A program made the position numbers and the translations under genes. Positions 35,208 through 44,150 of a stretch of 64,000 bases of DNA are shown piece by piece (the stretch's first letter is position 1; every line of letters starts with the position of its first letter). The notes under the pieces were generated by a model that was given only the letters and a program-made list of their open reading frames with translations, made no database searches and was not told the origin of the DNA. The DNA is from Paracoccaceae bacterium (lineage in GTDB: Bacteria > Pseudomonadota > Alphaproteobacteria > Rhodobacterales > Rhodobacteraceae), in NCBI GenBank assembly GCA_009773375.1, contig WRPH01000001.1, positions 120,337 to 184,336 of the forward strand, in the 5' to 3' direction.

Positions 35208-36383
35208 ATGCTGGAAACCCTGAACCCGCAGCCGCAGGACAAGATCCTGCAACTGATCGCGATGTTCCGCGACGATCCGCGCAGCGACAAGATCGACCTT
35301 GGCGTCGGCGTCTACAAAGACGCCACCGGCCTGACCCCGGTGATGCGCGCGGTGAAAGCCGCCGAGAAAAAGCTGTGGGAGGTCGAGAAGACCAAGACCT
35401 ACACCGGCCTCGCCGGTGAGCCAGCCTACAACGCCGCAATGATCCGGATGATCCTTGGCAGCGGTTTTGCCGACCGCGCCGCCTCGGTCGCCACCCCCGG
35501 CGGTACGGGTGCAATCCGGCAGGCGCTGGAACTGATCAAACTCGCCAGCCCCACCGCCACCGTCTGGCTGTCCAACCCGACCTGGCCAAACCACCCCTCG
35601 ATCATCAAATACCTCGGCATGAAAATGGCAGAATACCGCTATTTTGACGCTGAAAGCCGCGGCATCGACTTCGCCGGGCTGATGGAAGACCTTGCCCGCG
35701 TCCAGCAAGGCGATGCCGTGCTGCTGCATGGCTGCTGCCACAACCCGACCGGCGCCAATCTGACCGCCGATCAATGGGCGCAAGTCACCGACCTGCTGCT
35801 GACCCGCGGCGCGATCCCCTTCGTGGATCTCGCCTATCAAGGCTTTGGCGATGGTCTGGAAGAAGACGCCGCCGCCACCCGGATGATCGCCGCGAAATTC
35901 CCCGAAGTGCTGATCGCCGCCTCGTGCAGCAAGAATTTCGGCATCTACCGCGAACGCACCGGCATCCTGATCGCACTGGGCGATGCCACCCGCAAGCCGA
36001 TCACCCAAGGCAACCTGAACTTCCTGAACCGACAGAACTACAGCTTCCCGCCCGACCACGGCGCGCGGCTGGTGACGATGATCCTTGAGGATGACACCCT
36101 GCGCACCGACTGGAAGGCAGAGCTGGAAGAGGTCCGCCTGAACATGCTGACCCTGCGCCAGTCTCTGGCAGATGAACTGCGCCGCGCCACCAAGTCGGAT
36201 CGCTTCGATTTCGTCGCAACCCATCGCGGCATGTTCAGCCGGCTTGGGCTGACCGAAGCACAGGTGAACACCCTGCGCGACCAGCACGGCATCTATATGG
36301 TTGGCGACAGCCGCATCAATATCGCCGGGCTGAACGCAAAGACCGTGCCAATCCTCGCCGCTGCCATTGCGCAACTGACCTGA
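35208..36383 (+). CDS. Aspartate/aromatic amino acid aminotransferase
   Basis: A 391-aa class I, subgroup Ialpha PLP enzyme. Visible are KIDLGVGVYKDATGLTPVM, LSNPTWPNHPSI, HGCCHNPTGANLT, DLAYQGFGDG and the PLP-lysine motif SCSKNFGIYRERTG; RINIAGLN holds the carboxylate-binding Arg. It transaminates aspartate, glutamate or aromatic amino acids. It is encoded 4 nt after sseA; cysteine transamination to mercaptopyruvate would link the two, but this is speculative. Confidence 0.93.
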   Translation: MLETLNPQPQDKILQLIAMFRDDPRSDKIDLGVGVYKDATGLTPVMRAVKAAEKKLWEVEKTKTYTGLAGEPAYNAAMIRMILGSGFADRAASVATPGGTGAIRQALELIKLASPTATVWLSNPTWPNHPSIIKYLGMKMAEYRYFDAESRGIDFAGLMEDLARVQQGDAVLLHGCCHNPTGANLTADQWAQVTDLLLTRGAIPFVDLAYQGFGDGLEEDAAATRMIAAKFPEVLIAASCSKNFGIYRERTGILIALGDATRKPITQGNLNFLNRQNYSFPPDHGARLVTMILEDDTLRTDWKAELEEVRLNMLTLRQSLADELRRATKSDRFDFVATHRGMFSRLGLTEAQVNTLRDQHGIYMVGDSRINIAGLNAKTVPILAAAIAQLT

Positions 36384-36398
36384 TTCAGCGGAGCGCTG

Positions 36399-36628
36399 CG
36401 CGCAAGGCATTTACCTCGCCTGCGCGCTATCGCGCTCCGGCTCAGGGTCCAGGGGGCTTTCCGCCCCCTCGCGCAGGTGCGCTCACCCCCGAGGATATTT
36501 ATCGACAGCTGAAACTTTGCTTTCATCTGTCCTTAAATATCCCCGCGCGGCGCGCATCTCGGAGCCGGTTGGCCGCAGGCCAGAAGCGACTGAAAAAAGC
36601 GCGCCGTAGGCGCACAATTTGGCAACCG
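36399..36628. repeat. Dispersed intergenic repeat, copy B
   Basis: This 230-bp block is the second copy of the element at 24309-24545 in the same orientation. Nearly identical stretches include CTGTCCTTAAATATCCCC, GCGCGGCGCGCA and GGTTGGCCGCAGGCCAGA, while loops and flanks differ, often by compensatory changes. It fills most of the 306-bp gap between the aminotransferase gene and the convergent amtB; the remainder is the terminator at 36641. Confidence 0.8.
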
Positions 36629-36640
36629 CTGACAAACAGC

Positions 36641-36674
36641 AAAAGGCCCGCAGGATTTCTCCTGCGGGCCTTTT
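36641..36674. terminator. Bidirectional terminator before amtB 3' end
   Basis: A perfect 15-bp stem (AAAAGGCCCGCAGGA with TCCTGCGGGCCTTTT) has a TTTC loop and T tracts on both strands. It lies 15 bp past the amtB stop and also ends transcription from the aminotransferase side. Confidence 0.9.
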
Positions 36675-36689
36675 CATCTCGTCCTGGCA

Positions 36690-38042
36690 TTAGCCGTGGT
36701 AGGCTTGCTCGCCATGCACCACCAGATCAAGGCCCTGACGTTCGGTGTCCTGATCCACCCGCAGGCCAATGGTCATGTCGATCAGCTTGTAGAGCAGGTA
36801 GGAAATCACCCCCGACCAGACCAGCGTAATCGCGACAGCTTCGATCTGGATCCACAGCTGCGAAGCGATGGAGTAATCGTCACCCTTCACACCGCCCAGC
36901 CAGCCAGCCGAGAACACCCCGGTCAGCACCGCGCCGACAATGCCGCCGATGCCATGGATGCCGAACACGTCAAGACTGTCATCATACTTCAGCTTGTTCT
37001 TCACCACCGTCACGAAGAAGTAGCAGGCCAGCACCGCAATCGCACCCAGTGCAATCGCACCCATCGGGCCGACCGTGCCGCAAGCCGGGGTAATCGCCAC
37101 CAGACCCGTCACCATGCCCGAGGCCGCACCCAGCATCGAGGCTTTGCCACGCTGCAGGCTTTCCAGCAGCGACCAGACCAGCGTCGCAGCAGCGGTGGCC
37201 AGGAAGGTGTTGATCATCGCCAGCGTCGCGCCACCATTGGCTTCCAGGTTCGAACCGACGTTGAAGCCAAACCAGCCAACCCACAGCATCGAGGCGCCAA
37301 TCATCGTCATCACCATCGAGTGCGGTGCCATGTTTTCCTTGCCATAGCCGACGCGCTTGCCGATCACCAGGCAGCCGACCAGCGCCGCAATACCGGCGTT
37401 GATATGCACCACCGTGCCGCCAGCAAAGTCGATCGCGCCCATCACGAAGATCAGACCAGAGACGTCCCAGACCATGTGAGCCACCGGGAAATACACCAGC
37501 GTCACCCAAAGCGCGCTGAACAGCAGCACAGCGCTGAACTTCACCCGCTCGGCAAAGGCACCGATGATCAGCGCGGGCGTGATTGCCGCGAACGTCATCT
37601 GGAACACGATGAACAGGAATTCAGGAATGACAAACCCGGCCGAGAACGTCGCCGCCATGCTGTCCGCCGTCACACCCGACAGGAACAGCTTGCCGGTGCC
37701 ACCCCAATACGGGCTGGTTGATCCGCCGAAGGTGAACGAATAGCCGTAGACCACCCACAGCACCATGATCAGGCAGGCGATCAGCGTGGTTTGCATCAGG
37801 ATCGACAGCATGTTCTTGCTGCGCACCAGGCCGCCGTAGAACAGCGCCAGACCCGGCAGGGTCATGAACAGCACCAGCACGGTCGAGGTCATCATCCACG
37901 ACACATCGCCCTTGTCCATCACCGGGGCCGCAGCCTCGGCAACCGGGGCTGCGGCTTCGGCCACCGCTTCGGTGGCTTCCTGCGCCAGAGCGGGCAGGGC
38001 CGCCAGCAGCGTGGCGGCAGAAATTGCAAGTTTCTTCATCAT
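36690..38042 (-). CDS. amtB: Ammonium transporter
   Basis: A 450-aa Amt/Rh channel with a cleavable signal-like N-terminus (MKKLAISAATLLAALPALAQ), an Ala/Val/Glu-rich linker and eleven helices. Recognisable segments are FYGGLVRSKN, the DFAGGTVVHINAG signature and IHGIGG with the pore histidines. It moves ammonium into the cell and is blocked by GlnK. It is encoded 12 nt after glnK in the usual glnK-amtB order. Confidence 0.96.
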   Translation of the reverse strand: MMKKLAISAATLLAALPALAQEATEAVAEAAAPVAEAAAPVMDKGDVSWMMTSTVLVLFMTLPGLALFYGGLVRSKNMLSILMQTTLIACLIMVLWVVYGYSFTFGGSTSPYWGGTGKLFLSGVTADSMAATFSAGFVIPEFLFIVFQMTFAAITPALIIGAFAERVKFSAVLLFSALWVTLVYFPVAHMVWDVSGLIFVMGAIDFAGGTVVHINAGIAALVGCLVIGKRVGYGKENMAPHSMVMTMIGASMLWVGWFGFNVGSNLEANGGATLAMINTFLATAAATLVWSLLESLQRGKASMLGAASGMVTGLVAITPACGTVGPMGAIALGAIAVLACYFFVTVVKNKLKYDDSLDVFGIHGIGGIVGAVLTGVFSAGWLGGVKGDDYSIASQLWIQIEAVAITLVWSGVISYLLYKLIDMTIGLRVDQDTERQGLDLVVHGEQAYHG

Positions 38043-38054
38043 ATCCAGTCCCCC

Positions 38055-38393
38055 TTAAAGCGCGTCGTCGTCGACGTCGCCGGTCCGCACCCGCAGGGCG
38101 CTGGCCACATCCAGCACGAAAATCTTGCCGTCACCGATCTTGCCGGTCCGGGCGGTTTTGGTGATGGCTTCCACCACCGTATCGGCAAGGCTGTCGGACA
38201 CCACGATCTCCAGCCGCATCTTCGGCACGAAGTTCACCGCGTATTCCGCGCCGCGATAAATTTCAGTATGGCCCGACTGCATGCCGAAGCCCTTGATTTC
38301 AGTAACCATCATGCCCCGAACGCCGATCTCGGTCAGCGCCTCGCGGACCTCGTCCAGCTTGTAGGGCTTGATGGCGGCTATGATCATTTTCAC
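38055..38393 (-). CDS. glnK: Nitrogen regulatory PII protein
   Basis: A 112-aa PII signal protein (MKMIIAAIKPYKLDEVREAL) whose T-loop GHTEIYRGAEYAVNFVPK contains the uridylylated Tyr51. It senses ATP/ADP and 2-oxoglutarate and gates AmtB. The GTG at 38393 gives exact family length; the open frame to 38465 adds 24 unlikely residues. The cotranscribed amtB identifies it as GlnK rather than GlnB. Confidence 0.94.
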   Translation of the reverse strand: MKMIIAAIKPYKLDEVREALTEIGVRGMMVTEIKGFGMQSGHTEIYRGAEYAVNFVPKMRLEIVVSDSLADTVVEAITKTARTGKIGDGKIFVLDVASALRVRTGDVDDDAL

Positions 38394-38580
38394 GATGCAC
38401 CCCTTTCCTTGGGCCCGTTGCAGACCCTTGCCTTGATTGAGGCGGCCTTCGCAGGCGCAGCACAAGTTTGCGGCGCTGCAAAAACCGCCCGCGGCGAAAA
38501 AGGCCTAAATTTGCCGCATGAATTCTCGGCAATGCCTTATTTTTAAGCGGCAACAGTCCGCGAATCGACAAACGCCGTGC

Positions 38581-38609
38581 TTCGCATTCCCCGACGAACC
38601 CGCTAGAGT
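38581..38609 (+). promoter_or_regulatory. Candidate promoter of PBP1 gene
   Basis: TTCGCA (38581-38586) and TAGAGT (38604-38609) are spaced by 17 bp, 32 bp before the start codon at 38642. The match is moderate. The 248-bp gap to glnK otherwise shows only a short TTGCCG/CGGCAA inverted repeat at 38511-38532. Confidence 0.35.
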
Positions 38610-38641
38610 GCTGCAAACACCAGAATGGGGCACAGGCAGGC

Positions 38642-40813
38642 ATGGCGGCATCGGGCAAAGGGGGCAGGCCCCTCGTGGCGGACAGGCGCTATGCTGCGGC
38701 AAAGGCGGCAGCGCGCAGCACCCCGCCCCCAAAAAAACCTGCCCGCAAACGCCCGCAGCCGCGCCGTTCGGGCAACATCTTCGTGCGGCTGATCACCGGG
38801 CTGATCAGCGGCGTCTGGCGCGTGATCTGGGGCGTGGCGTGGCGGGTTGGCTTTGTCTCGGCGCTGATCCTGGCCGGGATCGTGTTCTACTTCTACCAGA
38901 CGCTCCCTCCGGTCACCGCCTTGTTGGATGGCCGCGCCAAAGGCTCTGTCACGCTGCTTGACCGCAACGATCAGGTGTTTGCCTGGCGCGGCGAAACCTT
39001 TGGCGGCCAGATCACCGCCGACACGGTTTCCCCCAACCTGCTGAACGCCGTCATCGCTACCGAGGACAAGCGTTTTTACCGCCATTTCGGCGTCTCGCCG
39101 CGCGGCATTGCCAGCGCCATCAAGATCAACCTGTCAGAAGGCCGTGGTCCGCTCGAAGGCAACGGCGGCTCGACCATCACCCAGCAGGTCGCCAAACTGC
39201 TTTGCCTCGGCCTGCGCTATGATCCGGCGCAGTGGAAATCCGAAGCCGCATACGAGGCGGATTGCCGGTCTGGCGGGGTGATGCGCAAGTTGAAGGAAAT
39301 CCCCTACGCCATGGCGATGGAGGCGAAATACTCCAAGGCGGAAATCCTGACGATCTATTTCAACCGCGCCTATCTTGGTGCTGGTGCGCGCGGGTTCGAG
39401 GCCGCCGCCCAGCGCTATTTCGGCATTTCCGCCAATCAGGTAAACCCGGCGCAGGCCGCCATGCTGGCCGGTCTGCTGAAAGCGCCGTCGAAATATGCGC
39501 CGACCAACAACCTCAAACGCGCGCAGGATCGCGCCGATGTGATCATCGACCTGATGGCGGAACAGGGCTACCTTACCCCTGCAGAGGCGGCCGACGCCCA
39601 CGCAGGCCCCGCCCAGCTTTCCGAAGCCGCGCAAACCAAATCCGGCGGATTTTTCGCCGATTGGGTGATGGAAACCGCGCCGGATTTCCTGACCTCCACC
39701 ACCACCGAAGACGTGATCATGCGCACGACTTTGGATCAGAAGCTGCAAAAGGATGCCGAACAGGCGCTGGCCTGGGTGTTCGACAACAAGGTCAAATCCG
39801 GCTCCAAAGCTCAGGCCGCGATTGTGGTGATGAGCGCGGATGGCGCCGTGCGCGCCATGGTCGGCGGCCGCAAGATAGAGGCTGCCGGCAGCTTCAACCG
39901 CGCCACGCAGGCCTTGCGGCAAACCGGGTCTTCCTTCAAGCCCTTCGTCTATGCCGCCGCGCTTGATCTGGGCTGGTCGCCCGCCGATTTCGTCGATGAC
40001 AGCCCGCTGACCATCAACATCCCCGGCTCTGGCCCATGGACGCCGGACAACTATGACAAGAAATTCGAAGGCTTGATCACCCTGACCCAAGCCTTGAAGG
40101 AAAGCCGCAACATCCCTGCCGTTCGCGTCTCCGAAGCGGTCGGTCGCGAGGCGGTGCGAGCTGTGGCTGAAGGCTTCGGCATTCAGTCCGATCTTGCCGC
40201 TGGCCCCGCGCTTGCGCTGGGGGCTTCGGAATCCACCCTGATCGAGATGACCGGCGCCTATGCCGGCATCCTGAACGGTGGCTCCTCGGTCACGCCTTAC
40301 GGGCTGATGGAACTGAAGCTGAAGGACGAGGCCGAACCGCTGATGGGTGCGGGCGGCGGCATTGGCGAACGGGTGATTTCCGAAGAGGCCGCGCAGCTGC
40401 TGACCTACATGATGAATCAGGTCGTCGAATCTGGCACCGGCACCAAGGCGCGGCTGGATGATCGACCGGTTGCGGGCAAGACCGGCACCACCAGTGCGGC
40501 GCGCGATGCGTGGTTCATCGGCTTTACCGCTGATTACGTCACCGGCGTCTGGATCGGCTACGATGACAACACCCCGCTGCAAGGTGTCACCGGCGCGGGC
40601 CTGCCCGCCGAAATCTGGCACGAAGTCATGGTCCGGGTGAACGACGGCATTCCACCGTCTGATCTGCAAATGATCGTGCCCAATGCCCGGCTGCGCCCAG
40701 CGGGCAACAACGTCTCATCCCAGCCGGTCGCGCCCTCGGAGCCGCTGATGAACCCGACCGATGACCAGGTCGAGTCGCTGTTGAAAGACATCCTCAACGG
40801 TCAGAATAATTGA
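38642..40813 (+). CDS. Bifunctional PBP1-type transglycosylase/transpeptidase
   Basis: A 723-aa class A penicillin-binding protein. A basic, proline-rich cytoplasmic tail (1-45) precedes one transmembrane helix (~65-87). The glycosyltransferase domain has AVIATEDKRFYRHFG with the catalytic Glu and GGSTITQQVAKLL. The transpeptidase domain has SSFKPF (SxxK), and KTGTTSAARDAWF as the KTG motif. It polymerises and cross-links peptidoglycan. Confidence 0.93.
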   Translation: MAASGKGGRPLVADRRYAAAKAAARSTPPPKKPARKRPQPRRSGNIFVRLITGLISGVWRVIWGVAWRVGFVSALILAGIVFYFYQTLPPVTALLDGRAKGSVTLLDRNDQVFAWRGETFGGQITADTVSPNLLNAVIATEDKRFYRHFGVSPRGIASAIKINLSEGRGPLEGNGGSTITQQVAKLLCLGLRYDPAQWKSEAAYEADCRSGGVMRKLKEIPYAMAMEAKYSKAEILTIYFNRAYLGAGARGFEAAAQRYFGISANQVNPAQAAMLAGLLKAPSKYAPTNNLKRAQDRADVIIDLMAEQGYLTPAEAADAHAGPAQLSEAAQTKSGGFFADWVMETAPDFLTSTTTEDVIMRTTLDQKLQKDAEQALAWVFDNKVKSGSKAQAAIVVMSADGAVRAMVGGRKIEAAGSFNRATQALRQTGSSFKPFVYAAALDLGWSPADFVDDSPLTINIPGSGPWTPDNYDKKFEGLITLTQALKESRNIPAVRVSEAVGREAVRAVAEGFGIQSDLAAGPALALGASESTLIEMTGAYAGILNGGSSVTPYGLMELKLKDEAEPLMGAGGGIGERVISEEAAQLLTYMMNQVVESGTGTKARLDDRPVAGKTGTTSAARDAWFIGFTADYVTGVWIGYDDNTPLQGVTGAGLPAEIWHEVMVRVNDGIPPSDLQMIVPNARLRPAGNNVSSQPVAPSEPLMNPTDDQVESLLKDILNGQNN

Positions 40814-40816
40814 AAA

Positions 40817-40837
40817 AGCGCCCCGCGAAGGGGCGCT
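40817..40837 (-). terminator. Terminator of mlaC transcript
   Basis: AGCGCCCC and GGGGCGCT form an 8-bp stem with a 5-nt loop. On the minus strand it is followed by TTTTTC, so it acts as a rho-independent terminator 33 nt past the mlaC stop; it also lies just after the PBP1 stop. Confidence 0.8.
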
Positions 40838-40869
40838 CAATTTCTACGACACGTCGCTAAACCGTCAGA

Positions 40870-41481
40870 TCAGGCGGTTTTCAGATCGGTGATCAGCGCG
40901 TCGATATTGCCTTTGCGTTTATCCAGCATCGCGCCGATTTCGGTGCGCTCGGACGCCAGCATGTTCACGCCTTCAATGATGATATTGAAGAACAGATTGC
41001 GGCCAGATTTGTCCGACACATGCCAACGCACATCAAACGGGGCCTGCCCCTTCAGATGCGCCACCGAGATCACCTCGTAATAGCTCTTGATCGGGCGGGC
41101 GTCGGTGACTTCGATCTTGCCGCCGATGAATTCGCGGAAGCGCGAGCCATATTTCCGGCTGATATAGCCTTGAAACGCCTTGGTGAAGGCAGTCATCTGC
41201 GCCTTGCTGGCCGATTTCGCGGCCACACCCAGCGCCGACCGCGCAATCGTCGGCACGTCGGCATAGCGAATGAAAATTTTCTCGAAATCGCCAAACATCG
41301 CGGCTTCGCTTTTGCCGGAAGCAATGGTGCGGTTGATCTCGGCCACCGCCTTGCCAATCATCGCGCGGGCGTCATCGACCGTCAGGGCCAGAGACGGCAG
41401 CGGCAAAGCAAGCGCCACAGATCCCAAAGCAAAGCCAGCCGCAAAGCGGCGACGCGACATCATCGAGTGGTTATTCTGCAT
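40870..41481 (-). CDS. mlaC: MlaC/Ttg2D-family phospholipid-binding protein
   Basis: A 203-aa exported protein. The N-terminus has a Tat-like signal (SRRRFAAGFALGSVALALPLPSLA). The mature part matches MlaC: FEKIFIRYADVPTIARSALG, FTKAFQGYISRKYGSRF and WHVSDKSGRNLFFNIIIEGVNM. It shuttles phospholipids across the periplasm from MlaA toward the inner membrane. ATG 41481 overlaps the mlaA stop by 11 bp. The mlaFEDB genes are not here. Confidence 0.9.
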   Translation of the reverse strand: MQNNHSMMSRRRFAAGFALGSVALALPLPSLALTVDDARAMIGKAVAEINRTIASGKSEAAMFGDFEKIFIRYADVPTIARSALGVAAKSASKAQMTAFTKAFQGYISRKYGSRFREFIGGKIEVTDARPIKSYYEVISVAHLKGQAPFDVRWHVSDKSGRNLFFNIIIEGVNMLASERTEIGAMLDKRKGNIDALITDLKTA

Positions 41482-42232
41482 AGGGATCCTCAAACGTGTC
41501 ATCAGCCGGGGCCTGACCCAGCTCATAGCGGCGATTCTGCAGATACAGCAACCGCGCCTGTGCATAGGCATCTGCACTATCATATAGGATCGAGTCCACC
41601 GTATCGGAATGACGAGAGCGTGATCCAACCTTGTCGGCCAGCTTCACCGCGCTTGCGACATAGCTTTCCGGCTTCTTGATAACAAACCGCAGCGGGTTGA
41701 TCGCGTAGTCAACCACCTGCCCCGCCGTATCGCGTGCCGTCGATGGCCCCAGCAACGGCAGCACCTGATACGCGCCCTCATCAACGCCCCAGACATACAG
41801 CGTCTCACCAAAGTCGGTTTCCTTGGCCTCGACCCCCATCGCGGTGGCCGGATCAAAAATGCCGCCCAGCCCGATGGTCGTGTTCACCGCAAAGCGCAGC
41901 GTGTTATGCACCGCCTGACCCAGCCGCAGTTGCAGGATGTTGTTCACCACATCCCCCGGCGCGTCCAGATTGTCGGCAACATGCTTGATACCGGTTTGCA
42001 GCGGGCCGCGGCCATCACCGCCCATCCCGCCTGCAAGCGGCTTCAGCACCTTTTCATCCACCGCGACGTTAAAGGCGAACATCTGCCGGTTTTCCACCTC
42101 ATGCGGGTCGTTGATCGCGCCTGTCGCAAGCGGCTTCGCACAAGCGCCCAGCGCAGCGAGGCAGGCAATCCCGACACAACCGACGGCAATTCGACCAATT
42201 GCTTCAGAAAGGGATGGAATCATGCGGGTCAT
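41471..42232 (-). CDS. mlaA: MlaA (VacJ) family outer-membrane lipoprotein
   Basis: A 253-aa lipoprotein with a lipobox in CLAALGAC, cleaved before the Cys. The mature region has NRQMFAFNVAVDEKVLKP, NILQLRLGQAVHNTLRFAVNTTIG and FGETLYVWGVDEGAYQVLPLLGPST, all typical of VacJ/MlaA. It removes phospholipids from the outer leaflet. The ATG at 42232 begins the signal peptide; the frame extends to 42430 without support. It precedes and overlaps mlaC. Confidence 0.92.
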   Translation of the reverse strand: MTRMIPSLSEAIGRIAVGCVGIACLAALGACAKPLATGAINDPHEVENRQMFAFNVAVDEKVLKPLAGGMGGDGRGPLQTGIKHVADNLDAPGDVVNNILQLRLGQAVHNTLRFAVNTTIGLGGIFDPATAMGVEAKETDFGETLYVWGVDEGAYQVLPLLGPSTARDTAGQVVDYAINPLRFVIKKPESYVASAVKLADKVGSRSRHSDTVDSILYDSADAYAQARLLYLQNRRYELGQAPADDTFEDPYAE

Positions 42233-42413
42233 ACTTCTACATTCCTGTGGGAGTTCATTGCCAAGCATAGATTTTGTCCGCAGAAGACAAGGGATAAGCT
42301 GCGCCGTGAGCCAAGACAACGGCCAAGCGTGGCATGTCGGTGACGCAGGTTGATTTCCGCCGATCTGACTGTCTGCGTATAATGGCGCAACGGGCAGGAA
42401 ACGGAGACGGCTT

Positions 42414-44150
42414 ATGAGCCAGCTAGACAACCGTCGCGGCGAGGCAGAGCTTCGCGCGGCACGGGCCGATCAGCGTGGCCTGCTTTGGGCCGTCGGGATT
42501 TTTTCCATATTCGCCAACATCTTGCAGCTGACCGGCTCGCTTTACATGTTGCAGGTCTACGACCGCGTGTTGGGCAGCCGCTCCGAAGCGACGCTGGTGG
42601 CGCTGTCGGTGCTGGTCACTTTCCTTTTCCTTGCCATGGGGATCCTCGATAACGCCCGCGCCCGCGTCATGGCCCGCATCGGGGCCAAGATGCAGGACAG
42701 GCTTGACCGTCGGGTGTTTTCCGCCGCGATGCGCCGCCTGACATTGCAGCCGAACGAGCCCACCGCCGTCGCCGCCCAGCGCGATCTTGAGGCGATCCAA
42801 CGGCTTTGGGCCTCCCCGGTGCTGCTGGCGATCTTCGATATTCCGTGGACGCCGATCTTCATCGCCGCCATCTTCATCTTCCACCCCTACCTTGGCTGGC
42901 TGGCCGTGGCGGGCGGGATCTTCCTGATCATCGTCACCGTGCTGAACCAGCGCATGACGCTGGCACCGCTGAACCGGACCAACAACCTGACCATGGTGGC
43001 CGAGCGGATGTCTGACATGATCAAGTCAGAATCCGAAACCGTGCAGGCGTTGGGCATGACCGGCGCCGCGTTTGACCGCTGGCAGAAAGCCCGCGGTGCG
43101 GCACTGGCCGAAAGCATCGCTGCGGGCGATCTGGCGGGCAGCTTTGGCGGCATCTCGAAAACCTTCCGGGTGTTCCTGCAATCGGCCATGCTGGGCCTTG
43201 GTGCCTGGCTGGTGCTGAAAGGCGAGCTTTCTGCTGGTGCGATGATCGCAGGCTCGATCCTGCTGGGTCGCGCGCTGCAACCGATCGAACAGGCGGTCGG
43301 CCAATGGGCCGTTGTCACCCGCGCGCAAGAGGCCAACCGCCGCCTGTCGGACCTGCTGTCGCGCATGCCCGAAGAGCCCACCCGCACCGCCCTGCCGAAA
43401 CCGAAAGCCGTGCTGGAGGCGCAAAACCTGACCGTGATCCCGCCCGGCGAAATGCAGGCGGTGCTGCGCGCGGTCAGCTTCCGGATTGAACCCGGTCAGG
43501 CGATGGGCGTCATCGGCCCGTCAGGTGCAGGCAAATCCACCCTCGCCCGCGCCCTGATCGGCGTGTGGAAACCGGCGGGCGGCAAAGTGCGGCTCGATGG
43601 CGCGACGCTGGACCAATACGACCCCGACATTCTGGGCAGCTACATCGGCTATCTGCCGCAGCGGATCACCTTGTTTGATGGCACCATCGCCGAAAACATC
43701 GCCCGACTGCACTCTGGCGCCGATCCGGCGCAGATCGTCGATGCCGCCAAGCGCGCCGCCGCGCATGACATGATCATCAAACTGCCCGAAGGCTATGATA
43801 CCCGCATCAGCCAGATCGGCGGGCGGCTTTCCGGCGGTCAGATTCAGCGCATCGGCCTTGCCCGCGCGCTGTATGGCAACCCGGTGATCCTTGTTTTGGA
43901 TGAACCGAACTCCAACCTCGACAACGACGGCACCATTGCGCTGAACACCGCGATCCGCACCACCAAGGAAGCGGGCGGCGCGGTGCTGATCATGGCGCAC
44001 CGACCCGCCGCCATTCAGGAATGTGAGCTGTTGCTGGTGCTGGAAGACGGCATGCGCCGCGCCTTTGGCCCGCGTGATGCCGTGCTGCGCGAGATGGTGA
44101 AGAACCACAACCAGATCACCCAGGCGACCACCCCCGGAGGCGTGTCATGA
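42414..44150 (+). CDS. Type I secretion system permease/ATPase
   Basis: A 578-aa PrtD/HlyB-type exporter without an N-terminal C39 peptidase domain. Six helices span residues ~20-300, and the nucleotide-binding domain shows GPSGAGKSTLARAL, LSGGQIQRIGLARALYG and ILVLDEPNSNLD. It drives substrate export with the HlyD-family adaptor encoded in a 4-nt overlap. No RTX-repeat substrate or TolC gene is in the window. Confidence 0.93.
   Translation: MSQLDNRRGEAELRAARADQRGLLWAVGIFSIFANILQLTGSLYMLQVYDRVLGSRSEATLVALSVLVTFLFLAMGILDNARARVMARIGAKMQDRLDRRVFSAAMRRLTLQPNEPTAVAAQRDLEAIQRLWASPVLLAIFDIPWTPIFIAAIFIFHPYLGWLAVAGGIFLIIVTVLNQRMTLAPLNRTNNLTMVAERMSDMIKSESETVQALGMTGAAFDRWQKARGAALAESIAAGDLAGSFGGISKTFRVFLQSAMLGLGAWLVLKGELSAGAMIAGSILLGRALQPIEQAVGQWAVVTRAQEANRRLSDLLSRMPEEPTRTALPKPKAVLEAQNLTVIPPGEMQAVLRAVSFRIEPGQAMGVIGPSGAGKSTLARALIGVWKPAGGKVRLDGATLDQYDPDILGSYIGYLPQRITLFDGTIAENIARLHSGADPAQIVDAAKRAAAHDMIIKLPEGYDTRISQIGGRLSGGQIQRIGLARALYGNPVILVLDEPNSNLDNDGTIALNTAIRTTKEAGGAVLIMAHRPAAIQECELLLVLEDGMRRAFGPRDAVLREMVKNHNQITQATTPGGVS

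Noticed and set aside
38394..38641. Sigma-54 promoter for glnK-amtB
   Set aside because: I looked for a TGGCAC-N5-TTGC element on the minus strand and found none; the only symmetric element is a weak TTGCCG/CGGCAA repeat.
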